This document shows, piece by piece, positions 9,491-17,573 of a DNA stretch of 64,000 nucleotides. The notes beneath the pieces are model-generated. The model did not search any database. It was given only the letters and a program-made list of their open reading frames with translations, and had not been told where the DNA came from. Source of the DNA: Sphingomonas sp. ID1715 (lineage in GTDB: Bacteria; Pseudomonadota; Alphaproteobacteria; Sphingomonadales; Sphingomonadaceae); contig NZ_JABEPR010000001.1 of NCBI RefSeq assembly GCF_013044515.1, positions 868,001 through 932,000 on the forward strand. Reading direction: 5' to 3'. The first letter of the stretch is position 1. Each line of letters begins with the position of its first letter. The position numbers were made by a program, and so were the translations under genes.

Positions 9491-9588
9491 CGTCACCCGA
9501 ACTTGTTTCGGGACAAGACATCCGCCTGAGCGATCCCGACCAGATCACGCCTGGCTCGAACCTTGCCCGAAACAAGTTCGGGATGACG
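9491..9588. repeat. Intergenic inverted repeat, CCCGAACTTGTTTCGGG type
   Basis: Arm one (9491-9512, CGTCACCCGAACTTGTTTCG) is the inverse of arm two (9566-9588, GAAACAAGTTCGGGATGACG). Each arm itself contains the palindrome CCCGAA-N-TTCGGG. The same sequence appears at 53063-53089. It lies between the convergent RSH and protease genes and may act as a transcription barrier. Confidence 0.7.
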
Positions 9589-9595
9589 TATGGAG

Positions 9596-10222
9596 CTAGT
9601 CTGCCGCCACCGCCTGCGGATGGTTCGGGGTCAGGATCAGCGTGCGCCCCTCGACTCGCCACGACTTGAGCTTCGACAACAGGTTCATCCCGATCACATC
9701 GACGGAGCCGAAGGCCGGCGAGACTACTACCTTCAGGTCGCGCGCGACGATGTTGCCCAGGCGAAGTTCGGCGATCGTCCCCGTCTCGGCCCGCACCGCG
9801 CCGTTCGCGGTCTGGATGATGACGGGAATGATGCTGCGATCGGTCTTCAAGCCCGCTTCGGCGGCCGTGCGCTGCGAAATGGCGGTGACCGTCGCGCCGC
9901 TGTCGATCAGCATCCGCCGCTTGACGCCGTTCAGCGTCACATCGGCGAAGAAATGGCCGTTGCTGCTCATCCGCAACCGGGTCTCGTCGCCGGCGACTTC
10001 CTGGCCGCCAAGCTTGAAGCGCTCAGCGATGCCGGACAGCACCGGGTCGAACGGCATGCGCTCGGTCAGCAGCATCGCCACCACGGCAACCATCACCAGG
10101 GATAGGCCGAGCCGGACGATGCCACCGATGACGGGGATGCGCTGCAACAGCGTGACGATCAGGAAAGCCCCGATCGCCAGCGCGATGGTCGTGGTCGGCA
10201 GGTTGGCAAGAAAGTCAGGCAC
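9596..10222 (-). CDS. Retropepsin-like aspartic protease (TIGR02281 type), membrane anchored
   Basis: A 208-residue protein with two hydrophobic segments (about 12-27 and 34-52) and a single-lobe aspartic protease domain. The catalytic motif is LIDSGATVTAIS with Asp107, and the second family signature is VIGMNLLSKL near residue 178. Proteins of this clan AA group act as dimers in the periplasm; their natural substrates are not established. The ORF begins with MPDFLANLPTT. The gene is followed downstream by no partner on its strand, and upstream (10252) by the M49 peptidase gene on the same strand with a 29-base gap, so the two may share a transcript. Confidence 0.9.
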   Translation of the reverse strand: MPDFLANLPTTTIALAIGAFLIVTLLQRIPVIGGIVRLGLSLVMVAVVAMLLTERMPFDPVLSGIAERFKLGGQEVAGDETRLRMSSNGHFFADVTLNGVKRRMLIDSGATVTAISQRTAAEAGLKTDRSIIPVIIQTANGAVRAETGTIAELRLGNIVARDLKVVVSPAFGSVDVIGMNLLSKLKSWRVEGRTLILTPNHPQAVAAD

Positions 10223-10251
10223 GGTGCATCAACGTGCGGAGCGCCACGCGG

Positions 10252-11895
10252 TTACAGCTTCTCCGGATAGATGGGCTGGATATCGACGGGAATGTTGCTC
10301 ATGGTCGCGATCACCGCCTGCGCTTCGGGATCGAGCACGGCATATTTCGCGTAGAAGGCCTTCACGCCCTCATAGTCCCCATCGCCCTGCAGCTTCACGA
10401 TCGCGGCGACCAGAGCGGCTATGCCATCCTTGATCTTCGTCTCATCGACGCGGAAGCGCCGGGCGCCAGCGTCCCAGGTGATGGCGCCATGTTCGCGCAG
10501 GAAGCGATATTGCGCGGCGGCGCCCTTGCCGTGCGCCTCCCCGATGCCGAAGCGCATCGCCCGGAACAGGCCGGCGACATAGGTCGCCTTCAGTTGCGAC
10601 CGCTCGTTGGCGGGCAGTTCGCCCTTGTCCATCATGAACAGGATGTTCCAGGCCCCCATCACATCGGCCTTGGCTTCTTCAAGGCCCGAGGCGAGTTCCT
10701 TCAGCTCCTTATCGACGCTGGTCTTGCGCCCGTCCTTCACGATCGTGCCCGGCCCCAGGCTGTGCGACAGCTCGTGGAACAGCGTCTCGTTCTCCATATA
10801 TTTGTCGGTCACGAGCCGCGCCTGGTCCGGCACCAGCACCAGCGCCGCCATCGGTTTCAGGATGCGCTCATATTTGGCGCCGAGGACGTTCGCCAGGATG
10901 ACCTTCTTCGCGCCCTTCGCCTCGCGCACTCGCTCGTCGTTCGGGAGGTTGAAGGCGACCGTCTGCACGCCCGGCACATTGTCGCCGCCGCCATGCACCT
11001 GATCGACGACCGCGATCGGCGATTCAAAGCCGCGCTGGAAGTTCTTGTACTTCTCCTCGACCGGCAGATTGGCTTCCATGTCGCGGAGGTAGCGCTTGTA
11101 CTTGTCGAGCGCGGCGGAGGCCTTGGGGTTGCGCAGGGTCACGAACGCCTCGAATGCCGTCTTCGCGCCGTAAAGCTCGTCGGTGTAGGTCTCGTACGGC
11201 CCGATCGCGACTTCGATCGGCGTGTCTTTCAGGTCCATCCAGGCGAGTTCGGACTCGTAATAATCGTCGGTGCGGAACGCCTTCGCGCGAAGAGTGAGGA
11301 AGCGCTTCAGGCTCGGATTGGTCGTGATCGCCGCCGCCTTTTCGAGGTCTTGGGCCGCGGGCTCCAGCCATTCGGCATAGGCCTTGGAGTATGGCACGGC
11401 GACCAGCTTCGCGCCTTCGCGCCGCACGACGGTGTACGGGCCGATCAGCGCCGGCTTCTCGTCCGGATGGGCCGCGAGATAGGCTTCGAACTGCTCCTTC
11501 GTCAGGTCTTCCGGATAGAAGCCTGCACCGGAGGGCTTCATCTTGCTGCCCCAGAAGGGGTGCCCGTCGGCCAATTCGTCCCAGGGGCCGAAATAGAGAT
11601 CGAACATGTCGAGCAACTGCGCCTGGTCGGCACGGCGGCTGACCGAGATCGCGCGCCGCACCTCCGGATTGGCCGCGTAGTTCTGGCGGAGATAGATGGC
11701 GGACATCTTGTTGGCCGCATCGATCAGCAAGTTGACGACCTGCCGCTCCTCGGCGGTCAGGTACGACGTGTCCGGCTTCATCTCGATCTTTGCGATCTTC
11801 GCGCGGGACGCGGCCAGATCATAAGCAGGCTCGGCGGCGGCGGTAGGTGCGGCGACGGTGGCGAGCAGCACGCTCGCGAGCAGGATGTTTCGCAT
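10252..11895 (-). CDS. Secreted metallopeptidase of the M49 (dipeptidyl-peptidase III) family
   Basis: Predicted exported zinc peptidase of 547 residues that removes dipeptides from peptide N-termini. A signal peptide (residues 1-21, ending TAAAEPA) starts at the ATG at 11895. The zinc site reads HELSHS with His374, Glu375 and His378, and the second glutamate site is EEAKAD with Glu406/407. Classical M49 enzymes have a six-residue HEXXGH; the five-residue HEXSH form is known from a few bacterial members such as that of Caldithrix. The family assignment rests on this pair of motifs and the overall size. The gene is divergent from phoD (80-base gap). Confidence 0.82.
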   Translation of the reverse strand: MRNILLASVLLATVAAPTAAAEPAYDLAASRAKIAKIEMKPDTSYLTAEERQVVNLLIDAANKMSAIYLRQNYAANPEVRRAISVSRRADQAQLLDMFDLYFGPWDELADGHPFWGSKMKPSGAGFYPEDLTKEQFEAYLAAHPDEKPALIGPYTVVRREGAKLVAVPYSKAYAEWLEPAAQDLEKAAAITTNPSLKRFLTLRAKAFRTDDYYESELAWMDLKDTPIEVAIGPYETYTDELYGAKTAFEAFVTLRNPKASAALDKYKRYLRDMEANLPVEEKYKNFQRGFESPIAVVDQVHGGGDNVPGVQTVAFNLPNDERVREAKGAKKVILANVLGAKYERILKPMAALVLVPDQARLVTDKYMENETLFHELSHSLGPGTIVKDGRKTSVDKELKELASGLEEAKADVMGAWNILFMMDKGELPANERSQLKATYVAGLFRAMRFGIGEAHGKGAAAQYRFLREHGAITWDAGARRFRVDETKIKDGIAALVAAIVKLQGDGDYEGVKAFYAKYAVLDPEAQAVIATMSNIPVDIQPIYPEKL

Positions 11896-11975
11896 GGGCC
11901 CGAACCTAGCGTAGGCAAGCTGTATGTCCACTGAAGTCACCGCTGACGCAGGTGGCTGGGGCCGGGAGGATGCGA

Positions 11976-13610
11976 ATGACGCTGACGATCGACCGCCGTT
12001 CACTGGTGCGGGGCGCCGCGCTTGGGCTCGGCGCCCTGCTGCTGCCGGGTGGAGGCGCAGCGCTGGCCCAGATTGCGGCCGCCCGAGGCTTCACCCACGA
12101 CGTTGCGAGCGGAGAGCCGTCGCAGGACTCGGTGCTGCTATGGACGCGTTATGTGCCGACATCGGGCGATAGCGCCCGCGTCTCGGTCGAGCTGTCGGAA
12201 ACCGAGGATTTCGCGCGCATTGTCGGCGGCGGCACTGCTGTCACGGGCGCCTTTCGCGACTGGACCGTCAAACACACTGTCGCCGGACTGCAGCCGGACC
12301 GCACCTATTTCTACCGCTTCACCGCCAACGGGGAGGTGTCGCCGGTCGGTCGCACCCGTACCCTGCCCGACGGCCGTGTCGACGCGTTCCGCATGGCCGT
12401 CTTCTCCTGCGCCAACCTGCCCTTCGGATACTTCAGCGCCTATGCCCATGCCGCGGCGCGCGACGACCTGCAGCTGGGCGTCCACCTCGGCGACTATCTC
12501 TACGAATATCGGCGCGGCGTTTACCCGGCCTTGAAGGAAGCGATTGAGGCGCGGGTGCTGGAACCTGCCAACGAACTGATCCAGCTCGCCGACTATCGCG
12601 CGCGCTATGCCTGTTACCGCGCCGATCCCGATCTGCAGCGCCTGCATAACCGACTGCCGATCCTTGCCTCGCCCGACGATCACGAGACGGCGAACGATAC
12701 CTGGGAAGGAGGCGCCGAGAACCACAATGAAGGCGAAGGCGACTGGACGCTGCGCAAGCTCGCCGCGATGCAGGCATGGCGCGAGTGGATGCCGGTCAGC
12801 GACGCGCCGTTCGCTGCTTACGAGATCGGCGATCTCGCTACCTATTTCCGCACCGACACGCGGCTGCTCGGGCGCTCGCAGCCGCTGTCGATCGAGGCGG
12901 CGTTCCGAAGCGGCGATCCGGCGAAAGCGCTGGCTGCCTTCCGCGACGGCCCGTGGCGCGATCCGGCGCGTTCCATGTTCGGTTCGGAGCAGGAGCATTG
13001 GCTTGCCTCAGAGCTGCACCGCTCCACCGGCCGCCGCAAGAAATGGCAGGTGATCGGCAACGGCACGATCATGGGCCGCACCGTCGCGCCCGCCGCTGTC
13101 GCCGACTGGATCGGGCCGGAGCAGCCCGAGTTCGTGCGCAAGCGGGTCCAGGCCGGCCTGCTCGCCGCCCGCGCCGGCCTGCCCAGCAGCATGGACGATT
13201 GGAACGGCTATCCGGCCGCGCGCTCCCGCTTGCTTGGCGCGGCGCAGGACGCCGGCGCGGACCTGATCATGCTTGCCGGCGACAGCCACAACGCCTGGGC
13301 GTTCGAGCTGAGCGAAGGCGGCCGGCGCTCGGGCGTCGAGTTCGACGGGCAGAGCGTCACTTCGCCGGGCTATGAAGCCTATTTCCGCGGCGTGGCACCG
13401 GCCGACATGGCGCGCACGATGGTCGAGACGAACCCGGAGCTGAAATGGGCGGATACGAGCGGGCGCGGCTATATGACCGTGACCCTCACCCCGGCGGCCG
13501 CCACTGCCGAATGGCTGTTCGTCGAGAGCACCATCGGCCGCACGGATCGGATCGCCCGCACCCACCGGATGAAAACTCGCGCGGGACGGAAGACTTTGGA
13601 GGTCGCATAG
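11976..13610 (+). CDS. phoD: Alkaline phosphatase D family protein
   Basis: Exported phosphodiesterase/phosphatase of the PhoD family, which uses iron and calcium ions. The N-terminus is a twin-arginine-type signal (DRRSLVRGAALGLGALLLPGG), then an N-terminal Ig-like PhoD_N domain (about 40-125, FTHDVASGEPSQDSVLLWTR) and the catalytic domain with CANLPFGYFSAY, HLGDYLYEY, DDHETAND and LAGDSHNAWAF. The length is 544 residues. The second ATG (11976) was taken because GGAGG lies seven bases before it but only one base before the ATG at 11970. Phosphate control is likely from the family, but no clear Pho box was identified. Confidence 0.92.
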   Translation: MTLTIDRRSLVRGAALGLGALLLPGGGAALAQIAAARGFTHDVASGEPSQDSVLLWTRYVPTSGDSARVSVELSETEDFARIVGGGTAVTGAFRDWTVKHTVAGLQPDRTYFYRFTANGEVSPVGRTRTLPDGRVDAFRMAVFSCANLPFGYFSAYAHAAARDDLQLGVHLGDYLYEYRRGVYPALKEAIEARVLEPANELIQLADYRARYACYRADPDLQRLHNRLPILASPDDHETANDTWEGGAENHNEGEGDWTLRKLAAMQAWREWMPVSDAPFAAYEIGDLATYFRTDTRLLGRSQPLSIEAAFRSGDPAKALAAFRDGPWRDPARSMFGSEQEHWLASELHRSTGRRKKWQVIGNGTIMGRTVAPAAVADWIGPEQPEFVRKRVQAGLLAARAGLPSSMDDWNGYPAARSRLLGAAQDAGADLIMLAGDSHNAWAFELSEGGRRSGVEFDGQSVTSPGYEAYFRGVAPADMARTMVETNPELKWADTSGRGYMTVTLTPAAATAEWLFVESTIGRTDRIARTHRMKTRAGRKTLEVA

Positions 13611-13662
13611 AGCTGCATTGCGGTCTGCACCGATTGACCGCTAAGGACGTTTCACGCCCGGC

Positions 13663-14958
13663 ATGCAGCCTCTTTCCCCCTTTCCCTGGATCAGCGTCGC
13701 GGTCATCTTCGCGCTGATCGTGCTGAATGGCCTGTTCGCGCTGTCCGAACTCGCCATCGTCTCGGCGCGCAAGCCGCGGCTGCAGGCGCTGGTGAAGAGC
13801 GGCTGGCGCGGCGCAGCGACGGCACTCAAGCTTCAGGAAAATCCCGGCCGGCTGCTCTCGGCGGGCCAGATCGGGATCACCCTGATCAGCCTGCTGGCCG
13901 GCGCCTTTTCGGGCACGGTGCTGGAAAAGCCGGTGGCCGAACGGCTCGCCCTGATCGGCATCTCGCCCAAGGCTGCCTTCACGCTTGTCATCGTCGTCAC
14001 GACCTATGTCTCGCTGATCATCGGCGAGCTCGTTCCCAAGCAATTCGCGTTGCGCAACCCCGAGCCGATCGCGGCGGTGGCGGCGGTGCCGATGGACTGG
14101 TTCGCGCGCATCACCCAGCCGATCGTCTGGTTGCTCGACCAATCGAGCGCGCTGATCTTCCGCCTGCTGCGCATGAAGCGGGAAACCGAACAGCATGTGA
14201 CGGCCGAGGAGCTGCACATGGTGGTCGCCGAAGCGAGCCGTTCGGGTGTGATTGAGGAAAGCGAGCGCGCGATCATCTCGGGCGTGGTCCGCCTCGCCGA
14301 CCGGCCGGTGCGCGAGGTCATGACGCCGCGCACCGACATCGACTGGATCGACGCCGATGCCGATGAGGAGACGCTGCGCCGCCGCTTCGTCGAAACGCCC
14401 CACACGCGCGTGCCGATCGCGGAAGGGTCGGTCGACAACATCGTCGGCGTGGTCCAGAGCCGCGACATCGTCGCCGCGATGATCGAAGGGCGCCCGCTCA
14501 ACCTGCGGGAACTGATGCGCCCGCTGCTGATCGTTCCCGACCAGGTCGACGCGATGGACGCGCTCGATACGCTGCGCCGCGCCGAAGTGCCGATGGTGCT
14601 GGTCCACGACGAATATGGTCATCTCGAGGGGCTGGTGACGCCCGCCGACCTGTTCATCGCCATTGCCGGTCATTTCGCGTCGGACCAGGATGAAGGCACA
14701 GACCCGGACCTGGTCGAGCGCGACGATGGCAGCCTGCTCGTCTCCGGCTCGCTGGCCGCCGATACATTGGCCGAGCGGCTCGACCTCGATCTGCCCGAAG
14801 ACCGCGACTATGCGACCACAGCCGGCTTCGTGCTTGCGGTGATGCGCAAGCTGCCGACCGTCGGCGAGCATTTCGAGGAACAGGGCTGGCGCTTCGAGAT
14901 CGTCGACATGGACGGCCGCAAGATCGACAAATTGCTGGTGCAGCCGGCGGGGGACTAA
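13663..14958 (+). CDS. Hemolysin-family (CNNM/CorC-type) membrane protein with CBS domains
   Basis: A 431-residue inner-membrane protein. Residues about 1-200 form the DUF21/CNNM domain with several membrane segments (WISVAVIFALIVLNGLFAL near the start). About 205-340 hold a pair of CBS domains (REVMTPRTDIDWID, RDIVAAMI), and about 355-430 a CorC_HlyC transporter-associated domain. Relatives act in magnesium or cobalt efflux and are often mislabelled hemolysins. No haemolytic function is implied. It is convergent with the GGDEF gene, with a palindromic repeat between them. Confidence 0.92.
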   Translation: MQPLSPFPWISVAVIFALIVLNGLFALSELAIVSARKPRLQALVKSGWRGAATALKLQENPGRLLSAGQIGITLISLLAGAFSGTVLEKPVAERLALIGISPKAAFTLVIVVTTYVSLIIGELVPKQFALRNPEPIAAVAAVPMDWFARITQPIVWLLDQSSALIFRLLRMKRETEQHVTAEELHMVVAEASRSGVIEESERAIISGVVRLADRPVREVMTPRTDIDWIDADADEETLRRRFVETPHTRVPIAEGSVDNIVGVVQSRDIVAAMIEGRPLNLRELMRPLLIVPDQVDAMDALDTLRRAEVPMVLVHDEYGHLEGLVTPADLFIAIAGHFASDQDEGTDPDLVERDDGSLLVSGSLAADTLAERLDLDLPEDRDYATTAGFVLAVMRKLPTVGEHFEEQGWRFEIVDMDGRKIDKLLVQPAGD

Positions 14959-14965
14959 CAACCCT

Positions 14966-15040
14966 CCGTTCGTTTCGAGCGCAGTCGAGAAACGCGACGG
15001 TCGTTAGGCTCCGCTTCTCGACTTCGCTCGAAGCGAACGG
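14966..15040. repeat. Intergenic palindromic repeat between convergent genes
   Basis: Arm one (14966-14992, CCGTTCGTTTCGAGCGCAGT and on) pairs with arm two (15015-15040, ACTTCGCTCGAAGCGAACGG at its end) over about 25 bases with few mismatches. The core is the same as at 842-927 and 55030-55155. It can act as a bidirectional terminator-like hairpin for the two converging genes. Confidence 0.75.
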
Positions 15041-15052
15041 GGATTTCTTCGA

Positions 15053-15607
15053 TCAGGCTGAACGCTTCGCCCGGTACATCGCCTCGTCGGCGCGCGCGAG
15101 CGCCGCCTCGGGCGTGTCGGCAGGGCGTAGCGCGGTGACGCCGATCGACACGCCGATCGGAATGCGCCCATGCAGCGGCCGTGCGGCGACGGCCTGGCGC
15201 AGCGCCGCCGCCTTTTCTTCGCCGGCCTCCGCATCGGCATATTCGAGCAGCACGCCGAACTCGTCCCCGCCCAGGCGCGCGACAACATCGCTTGCCCGCA
15301 CCTTCTCGCGCAGTACCCAAGCCGTGTGGATCAGCGCCTCGTCGCCGGCGCCATGGCCGTGCGCGTCATTGATCTCCTTCAGTCGGTCCAGGTCGATGAA
15401 CAGCAACGCCGAAGCGGTGCCATGCCGGGCGAGCTGGGCGACGGCACGTTCGACCGCGCGCAGGAAGAAGCGACGATTGGCGAGCGGCGTCAGCGTATCG
15501 CTGTCGGCAAGCCGTTCGAGCCGTTCGATACGGCCTTCCAGCTCGGCGACGAGCGCGCGCAACCGGTCATTTTCCCGCGCCAGATCGGCATCGTTCACGG
15601 TCATCAT
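15053..15607 (-). CDS. GGDEF-domain diguanylate cyclase
   Basis: Predicted enzyme making cyclic di-GMP from two GTP. The 184-residue protein consists of a short coiled-coil (residues about 5-35, LARENDRLRALVAELEGRIERLERL) and one GGDEF domain with an intact active-site motif GGDEF (RLGGDEFGVLLE) and the substrate loop FIDLDRLKEINDAHGH. No sensor domain is present, so the coiled coil probably drives dimerisation. An RxxD-type inhibitory site just before GGDEF is VRASDVVARLGGDEF (RASD), so product inhibition is likely. The start at MMTVND (15607) is preferred to 15655; it is divergent from purE. Confidence 0.9.
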   Translation of the reverse strand: MMTVNDADLARENDRLRALVAELEGRIERLERLADSDTLTPLANRRFFLRAVERAVAQLARHGTASALLFIDLDRLKEINDAHGHGAGDEALIHTAWVLREKVRASDVVARLGGDEFGVLLEYADAEAGEEKAAALRQAVAARPLHGRIPIGVSIGVTALRPADTPEAALARADEAMYRAKRSA

Positions 15608-15691
15608 CCCAGCATTAGAGCGCCGTCGCCGCTCCATTGCTATAGCGCAGATCACAGCTTAAGACGCGCGGCTTCCTGAACGGGGGCGAAG

Positions 15692-16180
15692 ATGAGCGAG
15701 CCTGCGCCGCTGGTCGGCATCATCATGGGCAGCCAGTCGGACTGGCCGACCATGCGCCATGCCGCGGAGATTCTGGGTTCGCTCGGCATCAGCCATGAAG
15801 CGCGGATCGTCTCCGCTCACCGCACGCCTGACCGGCTCTATGCCTATGCGAAGGAGGCCTCCGGACGCGGGCTGAGGGCGATCATCGCGGGCGCCGGCGG
15901 GGCGGCGCACCTGCCGGGCATGACGGCATCGATGACCACCGTGCCGGTGCTGGGCGTGCCGATCGAATCCAAGGCATTGAACGGCATCGATAGCCTGCTC
16001 TCGATCGTGCAGATGCCGGGCGGCATTCCCGTCGCGACCTTTGCCATCGGCAAACCTGGCGCGGTCAACGCCGCGCTGTTCGCCGCCTCGATCCTGGCGC
16101 ACGAGGACGAAGGCGTCGGCGAGCGGCTCCAGGCCTGGCGGACGCGGCAGAGCGAAGCGGTGGCGGCGGAGCCCGAATGA
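15692..16180 (+). CDS. purE: N5-carboxyaminoimidazole ribonucleotide mutase PurE
   Basis: Class I PurE, which converts N5-CAIR to CAIR in purine synthesis. The 162-residue protein begins [21 protein letters not shown], with the nucleotide-binding GSQSDW motif, the SAHRTPDR active-site segment and [10 protein letters not shown]. It partners with PurK: the last four bases (ATGA) overlap the purK start, so the two are translated together. Confidence 0.97.
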   Translation: MSEPAPLVGIIMGSQSDWPTMRHAAEILGSLGISHEARIVSAHRTPDRLYAYAKEASGRGLRAIIAGAGGAAHLPGMTASMTTVPVLGVPIESKALNGIDSLLSIVQMPGGIPVATFAIGKPGAVNAALFAASILAHEDEGVGERLQAWRTRQSEAVAAEPE

Positions 16181-17241
16181 TCCTCGCACCCGGCGCGACG
16201 ATCGGCATTTTGGGCGGCGGTCAGCTCGGCCGCATGCTCGCCATCGCCGCCGCCCAGCTCGGCTACCGCACGCACATCTACGCGCCCGAAGCGAGCGGCC
16301 CCGCGACCGAAGTCAGCGCCGAATGGACCCGCGCGGGCTATGACAATCAGACAGCACTCACGCGGTTCGCGGCCAGCGTCGGCGTCGTCACTTACGAGTT
16401 TGAGAATGTGCCCGCGGAGGCCCTGGAACTGCTCGAAGGGCTTGTGCCGGTGCGGCCCGGCCGGCGTTCCCTCGAAGTCTCCCGGTTCCGGCCGAGCGAG
16501 AAGACGCTGGTCCGCGAGCTTGGCGGACGCACTGCTCCCTTTCGCGCGGTCGAGAGCCTGGCAGAACTGCGCGACGCCGTCGCCGATATCGGAGTGCCGG
16601 CGATCCTCAAGACATCGAGCCTCGGCTATGACGGCAAGGGCCAGGTACGGCTCGGCGAGGGCGCGGATCTCTACGCTGCCTGGCAGGAGATTGGTGGCGT
16701 CGCCGCGACCCTCGAAGGCTTTGTTCGTTTCGAGACCGAGTTCTCGGTGATCCTCTGCCGTGGTGCGGACGGGGCGGTCGTGCATTGGGACACGCCGGAG
16801 AACCGGCACAGGAACGGCATTCTCGACCGTTCGATGGTGCCCGCGCCGTCGATCGTGCTGGATCAGGCCGAGCGCGCCATTGCTCTCGCAACAAAGGCGG
16901 CCGAAGCCCTCGGCCATATCGGCGTCCTCACCTGCGAGTTCTTCGCGACGGCGGACGGGCCGGTGTTCAACGAAATGGCGCCGCGCGTGCATAATAGCGG
17001 GCATTGGACGATCGAAGGTGCGGTCACCTCGCAGTTCGAAAACCATATCCGCGCGATCTGCGGCCTGCCGCTCGGCTCGACGGCGCGGACCGGCGCGCGC
17101 GTCGAGATGCGCAACCTGATCGGCGAGGACGCGAACGACTGGCCAGGAATCCTGGCGGACCCGGCGGCAAAGCTCCACCTTTACGGCAAGACGGTGCGCG
17201 CCGGCCGCAAGATGGGGCACGTGACGAAAATCCTCCCCTGA
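16177..17241 (+). CDS. purK: 5-(carboxyamino)imidazole ribonucleotide synthase PurK
   Basis: ATP-grasp enzyme of 354 residues that makes N5-CAIR from AIR, bicarbonate and ATP, feeding PurE. It begins with the Rossmann-like [17 protein letters not shown], has the ATP-grasp lysine segment [14 protein letters not shown] and the metal-binding [13 protein letters not shown]. The start overlaps purE by four bases. The stop codon lies inside a perfect 13-base-pair hairpin. Confidence 0.97.
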   Translation: MILAPGATIGILGGGQLGRMLAIAAAQLGYRTHIYAPEASGPATEVSAEWTRAGYDNQTALTRFAASVGVVTYEFENVPAEALELLEGLVPVRPGRRSLEVSRFRPSEKTLVRELGGRTAPFRAVESLAELRDAVADIGVPAILKTSSLGYDGKGQVRLGEGADLYAAWQEIGGVAATLEGFVRFETEFSVILCRGADGAVVHWDTPENRHRNGILDRSMVPAPSIVLDQAERAIALATKAAEALGHIGVLTCEFFATADGPVFNEMAPRVHNSGHWTIEGAVTSQFENHIRAICGLPLGSTARTGARVEMRNLIGEDANDWPGILADPAAKLHLYGKTVRAGRKMGHVTKILP

Positions 17242-17258
17242 GCCTGCTCAGGGGAGGA
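17231..17258. terminator. Perfect hairpin over the purK stop codon
   Basis: TCCTCCCCTGAGC and GCTCAGGGGAGGA form a 13-base-pair perfect stem with a two-base loop. The purK TGA is within the left arm. There is no T-run on either side, so it is a terminator-like or RNA-stabilising structure between convergent genes, not a classic terminator. Confidence 0.5.
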
Positions 17259-17267
17259 ACTAGGAGA

Positions 17268-17573
17268 TCAAGCCTTGCGCGTGCCCGTCAGCGGGAAGCT
17301 GCCGAACGCACCGGCGCCCACGGTGCCGGTGAGGGTATCGCCGTCGACCGTCGCCTGGCAATCCAGCGTCATGGGCATCGGGACCTTCATTTCCATCTTC
17401 CAGGTCAGCTTGTTGCCGTCGACCTTGCCGTCGATCACGTCGAGCGAGCCCATCGGGCCTGCCTGCTGGCCAGTGAAAGTGTCGCCGCTGGAGCGGATGG
17501 TGAAGACCGACTTCTGCTCGCCCAGCGGCGACTTGGTCACGCAATCCCAATCGCCATCGACATTCGCCATCAT
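17268..17573 (-). CDS. Small conserved hypothetical protein, beta-rich
   Basis: A 101-residue cytoplasmic protein that I do not assign to a named function. The sequence alternates short hydrophobic strands and Gly/Asp turns (GDWDCVTKSPLGEQKSVFTIRSSGDTFTG, VIDGKVDGNKLTWKMEM), suggesting a small lipocalin- or calycin-like beta barrel. There is no signal peptide. Its start (MMANVDGDW) overlaps the end of the M16 peptidase gene by four bases, so the two are translationally coupled. Confidence 0.75.
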   Translation of the reverse strand: MMANVDGDWDCVTKSPLGEQKSVFTIRSSGDTFTGQQAGPMGSLDVIDGKVDGNKLTWKMEMKVPMPMTLDCQATVDGDTLTGTVGAGAFGSFPLTGTRKA

